Assembly (NCBI RefSeq): GCF_000208745.1
Contig: NC_030858.1
Span: 22,908,875-22,972,874, forward strand
From: Theobroma cacao
Taxonomy: Eukaryota; Streptophyta; Magnoliopsida; Malvales; Malvaceae
Direction: 5' to 3'
Length of the DNA: 64,000 nucleotides
A program made the translations under genes and the position numbers. The notes beneath the pieces were generated by a model. That model saw only the letters and a list, made by a program, of their open reading frames with translations. It made no database searches and was not told the DNA's origin. Shown in pieces: positions 1 to 10,319 of the stretch (its first letter is position 1; every line of letters begins with the position of its first letter).

Positions 1-39
1 TATTCACCCCCCCTCTTGCACATATTTATGGGACCAACA
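1..39 (+). mobile_element. End of a Copia LTR cut by the window edge
   Basis: Bases 1-39 are the reverse complement of the first 38 or so bases of the LTR at 2604-3611, ending in the terminal CCAACA. The orientation is opposite to that LTR, so this is the 3' end of a plus-oriented LTR, either solo or from a full element that lies outside the window. It interrupts the TNPA-like gene that starts at base 40. A target duplication (expected near CTTTG at 40-44) cannot be tested from here. Confidence 0.75.
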
Positions 40-1522
40 CTTTGTGTTCCACTAAGTAGAGCTGTAACAGGCACCCGAGTACCAAACCCATATATGTGAG
101 TGCGTGTGGTCTCCATCCCTCCAATTGCTTCCGACCAAGCATGCGGATCGAACTCTAGCTGAGAAGATGAATCTTCACCATACTTCTGCGATAGTACAGA
201 AGTATACATTTCCTACATAAAAAATTGAATAAGATTAGTATTCAATTATATCATCAATTTTTAAGTAAAAATTAATCCATTTTATAGATACACTCGTAGA
301 TTTAAACTTGTTATCTATAAAATCACCGTGACCCCCCATACGCTTATGCGTCCGATTGAACACTTCCAAGAAGCTAACATCTCTTTTCATCTTAATTGCC
401 TACATTTATTCAGAACTATATATACTTAATCATAATCCATATATATAAATAACATGTAAAGAAAAATCAAAGTCAAACTACTAAACATACAATTTAAATT
501 TAATAAACAAAGAAAACCATACATATATATGCGAAGTAAGATTAATTCATACCATTCTTTTTACACGAACAACAAATGGAACTGAACCGCCAGTGTGCTT
601 TGGAATGGTTCCTTCTTTAGGTGTTAAACAATTTTGTCTTACTTTTCTCGATTTGTTTTGCCATTCTTTTATACCCCATACCATAAAGATAAGGGCATCC
701 CAAATTTCATTTGTGATCTATTCCCTTGACATGCCTTTGCAATCTGTAATATTATTTATTTTAGATTTTGTCATTGCTTTATTCCTCTCTTCTGAAGGCA
801 TGTCTCTTAACCAATCGGAACAAATTTTATCCCATATTCGTCAAACCAAAACATCTTGATTTGGAGGCCAAACACATTTTTCCTACATCAAAATAATGTA
901 GTAACTAAAAAAATTGATGCAAATTAATTGAGAATAAAAAGTTATAATTTAATTGAATAACAAACATAATACCTGAAATTTTTTAAACATTAATTCCTTT
1001 ACATCATTAGGAACTTTCCTCCATGTCGGCCATGGACCGTTGAAGTGATTTTTTATGATCCTTGTTATTGTAGTCGTGATCCTTCGCTTGAAAAAAGTAC
1101 TGGTATAAGATAAAAGAAAATTATTGCATACTAAAATATATAACAAATATAACTATCTCATTATAATACAAGATCACTTACCTCTCTCCAACAGGAGTTA
1201 TAAGTAATCTTTCTGATGGATCTATAGAAGTCTGTAATCCTACATCAAGCCCCCTACCCCTTAACCTTGAGGATGAACCATCTACACTTGCACCTAAATC
1301 AATAGATGTGGATCTAGACGAATCGTGAGTAAATGTCTCATTATCTTCTTGTTCTGCAGATGTAGCCAATAAAGAGGGTGGCTCAGAGGGCATATCATTG
1401 ATCTGCTGCATCTGTGCTCGAGTGGATAGATCAGCAAACACACTAGCATTTGATGGCAATGACATAATTACAGAGGCATTTGTTGCTCTAGGTTTGGGTT
1501 TAGAATGCTTCCTTTTAACCAT
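40..1522 (-). pseudogene. TNPA-like CACTA protein (Transposase_24 / Ptta-En-Spm family), broken
   Basis: This is the second gene of the CACTA element, related to the DNA-binding TNPA class (Transposase_24). Exon-like blocks on the minus strand are 1522-1178 (a basic start MVKRKHSKPKPRATN, then low-complexity sequence), about 1100-980 (FNGPWPTWRKVP), 880-558, 400-300 and 215-40, separated by AT-rich intron-like stretches. The 880-558 block carries the family's W-D-K-I-C and E-I-W-D-A-L segments and ends in HTGGSVPF. The next block reads LEVFNRTHKRMGGHG, and the last holds a Gly-Gly and YGFGTRVPV signature. Two in-frame stops lie in the 880-558 block, at an apparent CGA-to-TGA and CAG-to-TAG position. 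The gene is cut at base 39 by an LTR. The family assignment rests on recognising these motifs, and the exon borders are approximate. Confidence 0.7.
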
Positions 1523-1820
1523 TGTTCCTACAAAAATATATTTTCGGTTAAAATTCAGACATAAAATTTAAACAAATTAAAACAAATTATAAAAGCATCA
1601 AATTACAATTTATCATTTTTGTAATGCCTAATAATGTGAACAATAAGAGATGCCATCATAAAGTGTTCACTTCAACAATTGAAAATATAAACTATAATAA
1701 TTGTATAACATGTTAAGATCTTCAAAATAAATAACTAAGTTAAACAACAGTCTAACAAAAGATACAAAACCGATATCATATATGTCTACCATCATCATTC
1801 ACTTTCAGAATAAGTAATGA

Positions 1821-2603
1821 TTAGGAGTCATTATTACCACTATCATCACAACAAGTTTCTTCATCTTCGTCTTCAACTTCTTTTTTTTCTTTTTCTTCTT
1901 CTTCTTCTTCTTCATCTCCTTCCATGTCATCTTCTTCATCTTCATCTCCTTGTATATCATCTTCTTCATCCTCATTCAAAAGATTAACGACTTTATAAAC
2001 ACCACTTACTAAAACTGTAGAGTTTTCAAGTTCTTCCGAAATAGTAACATTAATTGGAATAAAGACAATATCTTTTTGGTACACTTATTCATTCAAATCA
2101 ATTTCATTTTCTCTATCTCCACTACTAGAAAGGTGGAATCTACTTCTAACTTTTGTTTTAAATACTGCCCACTAATCACGTCGTTCTCTTTTAGTAGACG
2201 GATAACTACTATAATAAACTTGCTAAGCTTGTGCAGCTAAAACAAATAATTCATTAGTGGCAAGTATTGAGTTGTGTTTAATTTCAACAAGACCATAAAA
2301 AGGGTCTACCTTAATACCTTTTTCAATGTCAAACCAATGACACTTAAATAGCACAACTTTGTTTCCGATACCAAAATACTCTAACTCGATTATATCCACT
2401 AAAATACCATAAAAGTCACGCTCATAATCATTGTAGAAACTCCCTTTTATGCATACCCCACTATTCATTGTCTTTCGATTTTGCCTATAGTCTAGGGTGT
2501 GAAACTTAAAACCATTCACAAAGTATCCTTTGTAACACCTTATCATACGTCCTGGACCATGAGAGATTTCAAGTATACGTGGGTCAATTTCATCCCTACG
2601 TTT
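1821..2603 (-). pseudogene. 3' part of CACTA TNPD transposase (DUF4216 domain and acidic tail)
   Basis: The minus strand from 2603 reads into a DUF4216-type domain: a Gly-Pro-Gly, then CYKGYFVNGFKFHT, an NSGV segment, the VVLFKCHWFD core at about 2355-2335, and an FVLAAQA end. This is the usual C-terminal domain of plant CACTA TNPD proteins. In-frame stops follow at 2222 (just after AAQA) and near 2180. The frame then reads into an acidic tail rich in Glu and Asp (2084-1821) coded by GAA/GAT repeats. The upstream part of the gene lies beyond the Copia element, at 13673-19629. Joining across that insertion gives the normal domain order of DUF4218 then DUF4216, so this is the same gene. Confidence 0.75.
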
Positions 2604-3611
2604 TGTTGGTCCCTATAATAAGTGCTAGAGGGGGGTGAATAGCACAATTTGGCTCTTAATAATATTGGAAACTACTTTCCAAAACTTAAGAAAATAAAAA
2701 CAGAGTACCAGATGCACAGCAATTTAGAGTGGTTCGGTCCAAGACCTACATCCACTACCTTGATTGTCCAACCAAGGATTTTTCCCATAAATTCACTAAG
2801 AACCGGTGAAATTCACAAGCTTTCACCAAGCTTTTATAATGGCTTTTAGCAAGCTCAGCCAAAACCTTTTACACTAGTTTTTCACACGCTAAACTAAAAC
2901 CCAAAGTGATTTTCCAAGGCTCAACCACAACCTACAACAATCAAGCTGTCCCAAGCTTGAACAACCCCTTAGAGTGACTTTCTCACTCTAAGAATACAAG
3001 AAAAGTAGTAAAAGAAAGTACATATGATCACTGGTTGATCTGATTGGTACAAGATTATGTGCAAAATACAAATGCAAAGAGTGTGCATTTGAGTGCAAAC
3101 AAGTGCAGTGAAGATTTTCTGGTTTTTCAACTTTCTATAGCTCAAATCTCATTCAAGGCTGCTCAAACTTGTTTCTATTTATTGGAAGACCCTTTTATAC
3201 TTGGAGATGCAACTTTAATGGCAGTTTGGTAGTTTTATGCCCGTTGGAAACAGTTGAGGATGAGTTCTAGCCGTTAATCTGTCTTGTAGTACTCTGGTTC
3301 AATTTGCAAACAAAGAGCTCTTAGTCGACTGACTTGGTCGACTAAGTTGGTTCTGTTTCTCAAACTCTTCAACCCACCATTCCTCCAATTTGAAACTTGT
3401 CAACCAATATTCTTCCTTGTTTCACCAATAAGCTTCCTCTTTGTTAGATAGTTACATCTTGTTATTTTTATTTTTCTTTTTCTTTTGATATACTCTTTGA
3501 GGAGTTAAATGATTAATTTCATATATTAATTTTCCTGCACACTCAAGTAAAGATATTAGACACAAATAAATGCGAATATTTTATTATCATAAAAAACTAA
3601 TGGAGCCAACA
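2604..3611 (-). repeat. 3' LTR of the Copia element
   Basis: The 1,008-bp LTR is bounded by TGTTGG and CCAACA. It is the same family as the solo LTR at 61945-63019 and the LTR end at 1-39. On the minus strand a TATA-like GTATAAAAGG lies at 3200-3191, in a position that fits the U3/R border. About 130 bp upstream of it, at 3321-3346, lies a pair of TAGTCGACT palindromes. The adjoining polypurine tract at 3612-3624 fixes the orientation. Confidence 0.85.
3191..3200 (-). promoter_or_regulatory. Candidate TATA box of the Copia LTR promoter
   Basis: The minus strand reads GTATAAAAGG about 410 bp into the LTR from its U3 end. Similar TATA-like motifs occur in related LTR debris at 56040-56049 (minus) and 61394-61403 (plus), each downstream of an array of palindromes. 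Confidence 0.4.
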
Positions 3612-3624
3612 ATCTCCCCCTTTT
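3612..3624 (-). other. Polypurine tract of the Copia element
   Basis: The minus strand reads AAAAGGGGGAGAT directly before the LTR's TGTTGG. This is the plus-strand DNA priming site expected just upstream of a 3' LTR, and it proves that the element runs on the minus strand. Confidence 0.8.
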
Positions 3625-4545
3625 GATGATGAAAAAACATTCCTTGATTAACAGCATAGTGTCTTTTTACTCTTTTTCATTTTCTGCAGAAAATGAGACT
3701 TGCTCCCCCTAAGTGTATGCTCCCCCTTAGTGTGTGCGTATTTTGCTTACTTTATTCTAGCAGATTTTATTCTTGTCATAGAGAGAGAATGACATTATAC
3801 ACTTAGACTATATATGTGTATATACATGTGCAGAAATCTAGAATGATTTACAGCAATGAATGTTGACAGATTCTTTATAAAGAATTCAGTAGAGTTCTGT
3901 CAACAACATACAAGCATCAGATTTTATCTATTCTCTTCATGATTCAATTGACATTCTATACACAGCATCTATATCTATTTATAAACAGAAGTTATTCTCA
4001 ATGCCATATTGAAAATCATTTATCAGCTTGTAAATCAATATCAGCATAACATCAACAGATTTTGTTCATGACAGTAAAAATACCAAGATAACAAATAACA
4101 GTAGACTTTAATTTGTAGCAGTTAAACAACATAGACATTACAGCATTCACTTTTCATACACAACCATATAATCAACAGAACTAAACTTAAGTGTTCTAGT
4201 GCCACCATGGCACAAATAACAGTTAATAAAAAGTATTTCGAAATTGCCCCTGGATAATTTTGCTTTTTGTCTCCTATATTTCTAAGTTCCTGCTCCTGAT
4301 TCTGCTTTATTTTCTTTCCTAGGTTCTTGGTTCCTCCACCCGAACATTTTTTTTTAAATTTATTCTCTGGTTCCTGCACCCATTCTACTCCCCTTTTTTG
4401 TCAGCATCAAAGGAAAGGGCTTTTATTCATGTGATGTGTCAGAGGGTGAGGATTTAGTGTCATAAAAAGGGTTTAGAGGAAAATGAGAGGGCTCTCAGAG
4501 AGGTGAGGACTCTGGTGAGGACTTGTTTGAGATAAGAATTGGACT
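3625..4545. other. Non-coding 3' internal part of the Copia element
   Basis: This stretch lies between the third ORF and the polypurine tract. It holds T-rich and GGTTCCTGCACC-like short repeats and several clusters of stops on both strands. I see no gene in it. Such a spacer before the 3' LTR is usual for SIRE-like elements. Confidence 0.5.
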
Positions 4546-5451
4546 CTAAGGAGAAGAGCCTAAAACTGGTCTGGATTTCTCTGCCAACCTGGAAGAGTTT
4601 CTTCTCTTGAGAAAAGTTGTCTTGGTGGCCATAGTCTTATTTCCCTTGGTTGGTAGTTTTGCCTTAGTTGATAGTGCTACAGTGGGTTTTTCTTTCCAGG
4701 ATTTTGTCTTTACTTTGAGAGCTGATGCAAGTTTCTTTCCTTTTCCTACATCTCTACCATTTTTTTGAGTTTCTGTTTTGGTAGTGACTTTTTCAACTTG
4801 TCCTTCCTTAACCATTTGGTGGAAGACATCCATAATGGAAACTTCCTCTAAATTTAGATGAGAGGCCTAATGTCTCTCTATTTCTGAACCAACCATTTCA
4901 GTCCCTTATTCTGATTCATTTTTGCTTTGAAGTTCATGAGAGGGTGTCTTTGCTGGCTGATCATCCCCTTGGTGAGAGTCTTCAGTCTGCAGAACAGGAC
5001 TGGTAAATTTGTAGGTGGAACTTTCAACTTGAATGCCATCACTTCCAACATGAGGAGCAGATTTTTCTACTGACTTAGCTGAACCTTCAGCACCTTGCTG
5101 TGCTGGTGCAGTGCTAGATGTTGTAGAGTTTTTTGCAACCACAGGTTCAGATGGAATGTTTTCCTTCTCTTTCAGCTTGTTTTTCAACTTAGTGATTCTC
5201 TCTTCAATTTTCTGTAGCTTTTCTCCTTGGTCAGTTAGCTTTCCATCAATCCTCATGAGCAAGTTGAAAATTACTTCATTTGATAATCTGGAAAAGGCTC
5301 CTTCAAGTTGAGCAGGTAGGCTGTGTTCTTTTCTTGACCAGTCTTGGGGTTCTTAATGAACCTGTCCCCATCGAGTATATACCCCATTTTAACCAAGCTC
5401 CCATAATAAATAGCTTGATCTTTGGTTTTTACCAAGTCCATATCATACCTC

Positions 5452-7455
5452 TGTCACAACCCAAATTTCAAGCTATGACCGATGCATGGGCCTAATGGGC
5501 ATAACCCACTAAGCCCAAGCAAGCCTATTTATGCAATCCCAATCATTAATCCTAACCATCATTTCTAAAACCACATATTGCGATTCTCAATTATAAATAT
5601 TTCAGTAACGTTTTATAGCAATCCAATATTCACATTTATATTATGCTAACATAGTATCACTCATTTGCCACCTTACAGTGGCATGAGTAATCAAATATAC
5701 ATATTTGATTTTTAACATGAATCTTAGTGGTCTTCATTACTTATACATGTACACAAGCATAAGACTCTTGACAGTCAGCGAAGTGATCGTGGGTGATGGT
5801 ACAGCTACTGAGATATCATAGTACCTACCAAGAAAGCGAGCATATGTGTGCAACTCAATCTGGGTCCCAATTGCCTTCGAATCTGAAAACATGAAGTTTA
5901 AAAATGTGAGTATAAAACTCAGTGAGTGAACATAAGAAGGGAACAAGCAATCGATTGGAATAATTTGGAAATCATGATGCATTTGTTTCAAAAACAATGC
6001 ACTTGATTTAATTTCTTACTAAAAATCCCTCATTTTAAACCTTGATTAATACCCTCATAGTGTTTCACAAACCCATGATCAATCCATGAAGTTAAATGGG
6101 TGAAAAGTAGGTCAAAATCAAGCAAGATAGCAAGCATGGCAGCAAGTTTCTCATTGCAGCGAAGTTCATTCTCGCTGCAGTGAAATTCGGGCGACCAAAA
6201 TAGAAAGTTTCTCATTGCAGGGAGAAAACTAAGAGGTAGGGCTACAACTTTGATGTTTACCACTTTTCCCAGTTCGGATGGAAAAGTGGTCAAAATCTTT
6301 ATCAAAGTAAAGGTACTGCATCAGACCCGAGAGTTTCTCGCTACAACGAGATTTATTTTCGCTGCAGCGAGAAACAGGGCTGGTTTATGCCCCCACCGCC
6401 TGAGACTTTCTCGCTGCATGAGAATGCATTCTCGCCGCAGCGAGATTCAGGGCAAATGATAAATAAGGAGTTTTCACATGCCACAAAATCCATCCCTACC
6501 ATATTGCACATCAAAGTGAACACATTGACAATAATCAAGTTATCAACATTCAAAACAATCACATATTATAATCATAAACTTGCTATCACATATACATATA
6601 TAAACATATATCAACAAGTACACCACCCCAAGCTAATTCATTACTCACCTTGGTGGTTTTTTGTAGTTGAATTCCTTTTTCAAAAGCTTCCAAGCTACTA
6701 TGGCAAGTTTCTCTTTCTCTCTCTAAAACTTTCAACTAGTGAGAGAAAGTACTGAATAAAGACTTTTGGGGGTTTTAAGATGGGAGAGTGCAAGAGCATA
6801 AAAAGTTCTATGAAAAAGTGCTCAAAAGCATGAAAATTGAAGCTAGAGAGAGAAAGTTATGGAAGCTTTAAAGTAGGCTTCCATGGAGGATGAAGAAACA
6901 TGAAATGGGAGGAAGAAGAAGAATAAGAAGCTGCTGAAAGCTGCCGGAGCTTAGATATTTAAGCTTCAAGTTAATCCAAATTTTCACAGAAATTACCAAA
7001 ATACCCTTAACGTGGTGGCTTTGTCTTCCTCCCATCCTTTGTGCAACCTTTTTGCACTTTTAACACCGAAACAAAGTCCATAATATTCTAAAGGTACTCG
7101 AGTTCACGAAACTTAAAAATTTAGACTTGAGATACAAAATGACCATTTTACCCCTAACGTGGAAATTATCATTATTTTTATCTTCCTCATTTATTTACCA
7201 TCATAAACATCATCCATTCATTCCTTAGTTCTATTTAGACCTTAATAGCATAAAAAAAACCCACTCGTAGGAGCTTACCAAGAGAAATTATGAAATTACC
7301 CCTGGTATGCATTATTGCGACTACTTCTAGTTATGTGCCTATGGAGACCGAGATTTCACAAGTTCACTTCTGAATTACCCTTTTAACTCAGTAATCAACC
7401 TTAATTGGCATCCGTAAACTCTATTAGCCACCGTATTAAAATACGGGGTACTACA
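5452..7455 (-). mobile_element. Solo LTR, family C, inside the Copia third ORF
   Basis: The element starts TGTCACAACCC and ends GGGGTACTACA. It is flanked by ACCTC (5447-5451) and GCCTC (7456-7460), a 5-bp target duplication with one mismatch. The frame of the Copia third ORF resumes on both sides. It is related to the solo LTR at 26104-28821. No coding region or second LTR is present, so it arose by LTR-LTR recombination. It contains three pairs of CTCGCTGCAGCGAG-like palindromes at 6146-6450. The minus orientation is inferred from the similarity of its ends to those of family A. Confidence 0.75.
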
Positions 7456-7995
7456 GCCTCTTTGCCCATATTCCCTTTTTCTGTACAAGGGATGTAATGA
7501 CATTCCCATAGGGCAGATTAACCTTGTCAAGTCTACAAGCACTTCTCATTTTTTCAATCATATATCTTCCCAGATTTAGCGATACCTCGTTGAAGGCATG
7601 CTCCATCAGCCAAAGGTCATGGAGGCTAATGAAGCTAAGACTTCCATTTCTACCCTGAATATTTGCTGCTATAAAATAGTGTAAAATTCAAATCTGAGGG
7701 GTAAAAATCAGACCCAAATTACTTTTTAAGGAGTATTTTTCTTTTTTCCCGGTGATGATCTCCCACAATGAGGATGGATCATATTTTTCAGAGAGCTCAT
7801 ACTCACCTTCTTCACATTCTATTTTCAGCAGGTTTCCTAAATCTTCAACAGTCACAACAAATTCTTTTCCATTCAAATAAATATTTAAACCATCTTCGAC
7901 ATAATCATCAAAATCAACTAATTCCTTTCCTTTCAAAGCCAGAATAGAACTCTTTAACCAGACTTGAATTATAAGACCTATTTTTAAAGGTGTTG

Positions 7996-8115
7996 TAACC
8001 TTTTAGTTTAGTTCATCAAAGTACTCAGATAAACTAGTTTGGATTTCTGGTGCTATAACCTTTTAGTTTCAATTCATCAAAGTACTCAGATAAACTAGTC
8101 TGGATTTCTACATTT
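7996..8115. repeat. 60-bp tandem duplication in the Copia third ORF
   Basis: Two near-identical units begin at 7996 and 8056, each starting TAACCTTTTAGTTT. The duplication is a local change that disrupts the reading frame of the third ORF. Confidence 0.8.
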
Positions 8116-8428
8116 TCATCAAAACTCTTCTAATCAATAATTTGCCACAGGAGATTGGTATATTCTCAATATTTTTGAACCTATATTCATGTAACTTATT
8201 CCTAAACTTCGAAGAATAAGAACTAGTACCTTTGTGGAGTGAGGATTCTATATCTTTCTTCTTGTCAGTTTTCTGCTTCTTTTCTCTTAGTTTCTTATAT
8301 ATTTCTTTCATTGATCCAGGCATGATTTTCAGTTTCTTCTTCAAACTTTCCGTTCCTGTTCCTTCTTCCATTGGCCTTTCCCCTTTCTTCTTTTTTGATA
8401 TCTCTTTACTCTGAGATGTTCTTGCCAT

Positions 8429-8828
8429 TTTGATTCCAAAAATTTTTAATGGTTAGGGTTTAAGTTAGTTTCAGAGGCAAATAGGAAGATTTGGGTTTTT
8501 GTTTTTAGAGCAATGGGTTTTAGGGGAGACAATAGAAGAAGTTGTCAGCAGTTATTTCTTAGAAAAACTGCTCACCTTCCCTTAAGTGCTGCCTTACTTT
8601 CATTCTTTATATTTTCAAAATTCCCTCTAAAATTTTGGTTATTTACCTTTGGCAATATTTCTTCTTTCTCTTTGCACCCGGTAAACTAAATTTTTACCTC
8701 ATTTAACTTCTTTTTCTCTAAACTGACTGAGTCTTATTATTTAATGCTGTCAGACCACTCTTAGTTCACTAAGATTTCCTTAGTCGACTGAATGCACTCT
8801 GTTTTCTATGTGAGAGTCAAAGGTTTTC
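8429..8828. other. Spacer between Copia pol and third ORF
   Basis: No gene is visible. On the minus strand this is the leader of the third ORF. It contains a pair of LTR-type motifs: a CTTAGTTCACTAAG palindrome at about 8759-8772 and TTAGTCGACTGA at about 8780-8791. These match the palindrome pair in the U3 region of the element's own LTR. Confidence 0.5.
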
Positions 8829-10313
8829 TTATAATTCCTTTATACTAATCATCCCTAAATTTATTCTAATCTTACAGAATCTATCTTCATTCAGAGGTTT
8901 GGTAAAAATGTCTGTTAATTGATGTAAAGTGTTCACAAATTCTATCTTAATATCATTTTTCACTACATGGTCTCTAATGAAATGGTATCTTATTTCAATG
9001 TGTTTTGTCTTAGAGTGCTGCACAGGGTTTTTTGATATATTGATTGCACTTGTGTTATCACGGTATATTGGTACGTTATGCATAGTTATTCCACAGTCTT
9101 TTAATTGTTGCTTGATCTAAAGAATTTGTGCACAGCAGCTACCTAGTGATACATACTCTGCTTTGGCTGTTAACAAAGCTACTGAGTTTTGCTTCTTGCT
9201 GGACCAAGACACAAGCATGCTTCCTAAAAATTGGCATGTTCCACTAGTGTTTTTCCTATCAGTTCTGCTGCTAGCAAAGTCAGCATCTAAATGTCCAACT
9301 AAGCTAAGAGTTGAGTCTCTAGAGTACCATATTCCTAGTCCTTGAGTGTTTATGAGGTATCTAAAAATTCTCTTAATAGCTGTTAGGTGTGTTTCATTAG
9401 GCTGTGACTGAAATCTAGCACAGAAGCACACACTAAACTGAATATCTGGTCTACTTGCTGTTAAGTAGAGAAGAGAGCCGATCATACCTCTATAGAGCTT
9501 TTGATCTACATCCTTACCTTTTTCATCTAAGTCGAGTTTGATGGATGGACTCATTGGAGTGGAAATTGATTTCAGCTTCAGCATATCGAATTTCTTGAGC
9601 ATATCTTGAGTGTGTCTTTCTTGGTTGATGAAGATTCCTTCCTCACTTTGTATAATTTGAAGACCAAGGAAGTACCTCAACTCTCCCATCATGCTCATCT
9701 CAAATTCACCCTGCATTTCCTTAGCAAAGTTCTTGCATAAAGCCTCATTAGTTGCACCAAATACAATGTCATCCATATATATTTGCACAACAATTAAATC
9801 ATTTAGATATCTCTTAATGAACAATGTAGTATCGATGCTGCTATCATACCCTTTTTCAACTAGAAATTTTGAAAGCCTCTCACACCAAGCTCTAGGAGCT
9901 TGTTTCAATCCATACAAGGCTTTATGAAGTTTGAAAACATGATCAGATTTTTCAAAGTCTTCAAAACCAGGTGGTTGTTCTGCATATACTTCCTCTTGAA
10001 TTAATCCATTTAAGAATGCACTTTTTACATCCATTTGGAACAGTTTAAAATTCATGAAACATGCAAAAGCCAGCAACAGCCTTATGGCTTCAATCCTAGC
10101 AATGGGAGCAAAGGTTTCATCATAATCTATTCTTTCCTCTTGGTTGTATCCTTTTGCAACTAGCCTAGCTTTATTTCTAACTACATTTCCTTGCTCATCT
10201 ACCTTATTTCTAAACACCCATTTTGTACCAGCAATAGGGTGATTTGAAGGTCTAGGTACCAATGACCACACACGATTCCTTGTGAATTGATCAAGTTCTT
10301 CATGCATGGCCAT
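8829..10313 (-). pseudogene. pol: Copia pol: reverse transcriptase and RNase H
   Basis: The long open stretch 10313-9117 holds the Copia reverse transcriptase. It begins near W-S-L-V-P and has the TKWVFRNKVDEQGN segment, ARLVAKGYNQ, the FQMDVKSAFLNG motif, LYGLKQAPRAW and the catalytic YMDD (in VQIYMDDIVFGATNE). RNase H follows, with the acidic residues in GHLDADFA, TAKAEYVS and YRDNTSAI. A stop at 9117-9119 separates the last RNase H part (9083-8829), which reads on in frame to TDIFTKPL. The protein would copy the element's RNA into DNA and remove the RNA strand. The reverse transcriptase catalytic residues are intact, but the polyprotein upstream is broken. Confidence 0.85.
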
Positions 10314-10319
10314 TATCCA

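Larger units (their letters stand above)
4546..8428 (-). pseudogene. Third ORF of the Copia element (plant-transposon / envelope-position protein), broken
   Basis: Fragments of one protein run on the minus strand. The order is a basic Lys-rich start (8428-8108), a globular segment with FDDYVEDGLNIYLNGKEF (7936-7688), a segment to 7461, the solo LTR at 5452-7455, a piece with DRFIKNPKTGQEK, a coiled-coil-like run EKLQKIEERITKLKN, a Ser/Thr-rich linker (5262-4906) and a basic tail (4833-4546). The globular segment resembles the putative plant transposon domain found in such ORFs, and the position matches the envelope-like ORF of SIRE elements. No membrane segment or signal peptide is visible, so I do not claim an envelope function. 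Damage includes a frameshift near 5325, stops at the 4906 and 4865 regions, a 60-bp tandem duplication at 7996-8115 and the LTR insertion. Confidence 0.6.

Noticed and set aside
2119..2130. CACTACTAGAAA, which looks like a CACTA terminal repeat
   Set aside because: It lies inside TNPD coding sequence on the minus strand, at a point where the coding text continues on both sides, and no inverted partner was found.
4122..4379. Minus-strand open frame of 85 residues in the Copia 3' region
   Set aside because: It is built on low-complexity repeats before the polypurine tract and has no resemblance to a known protein.
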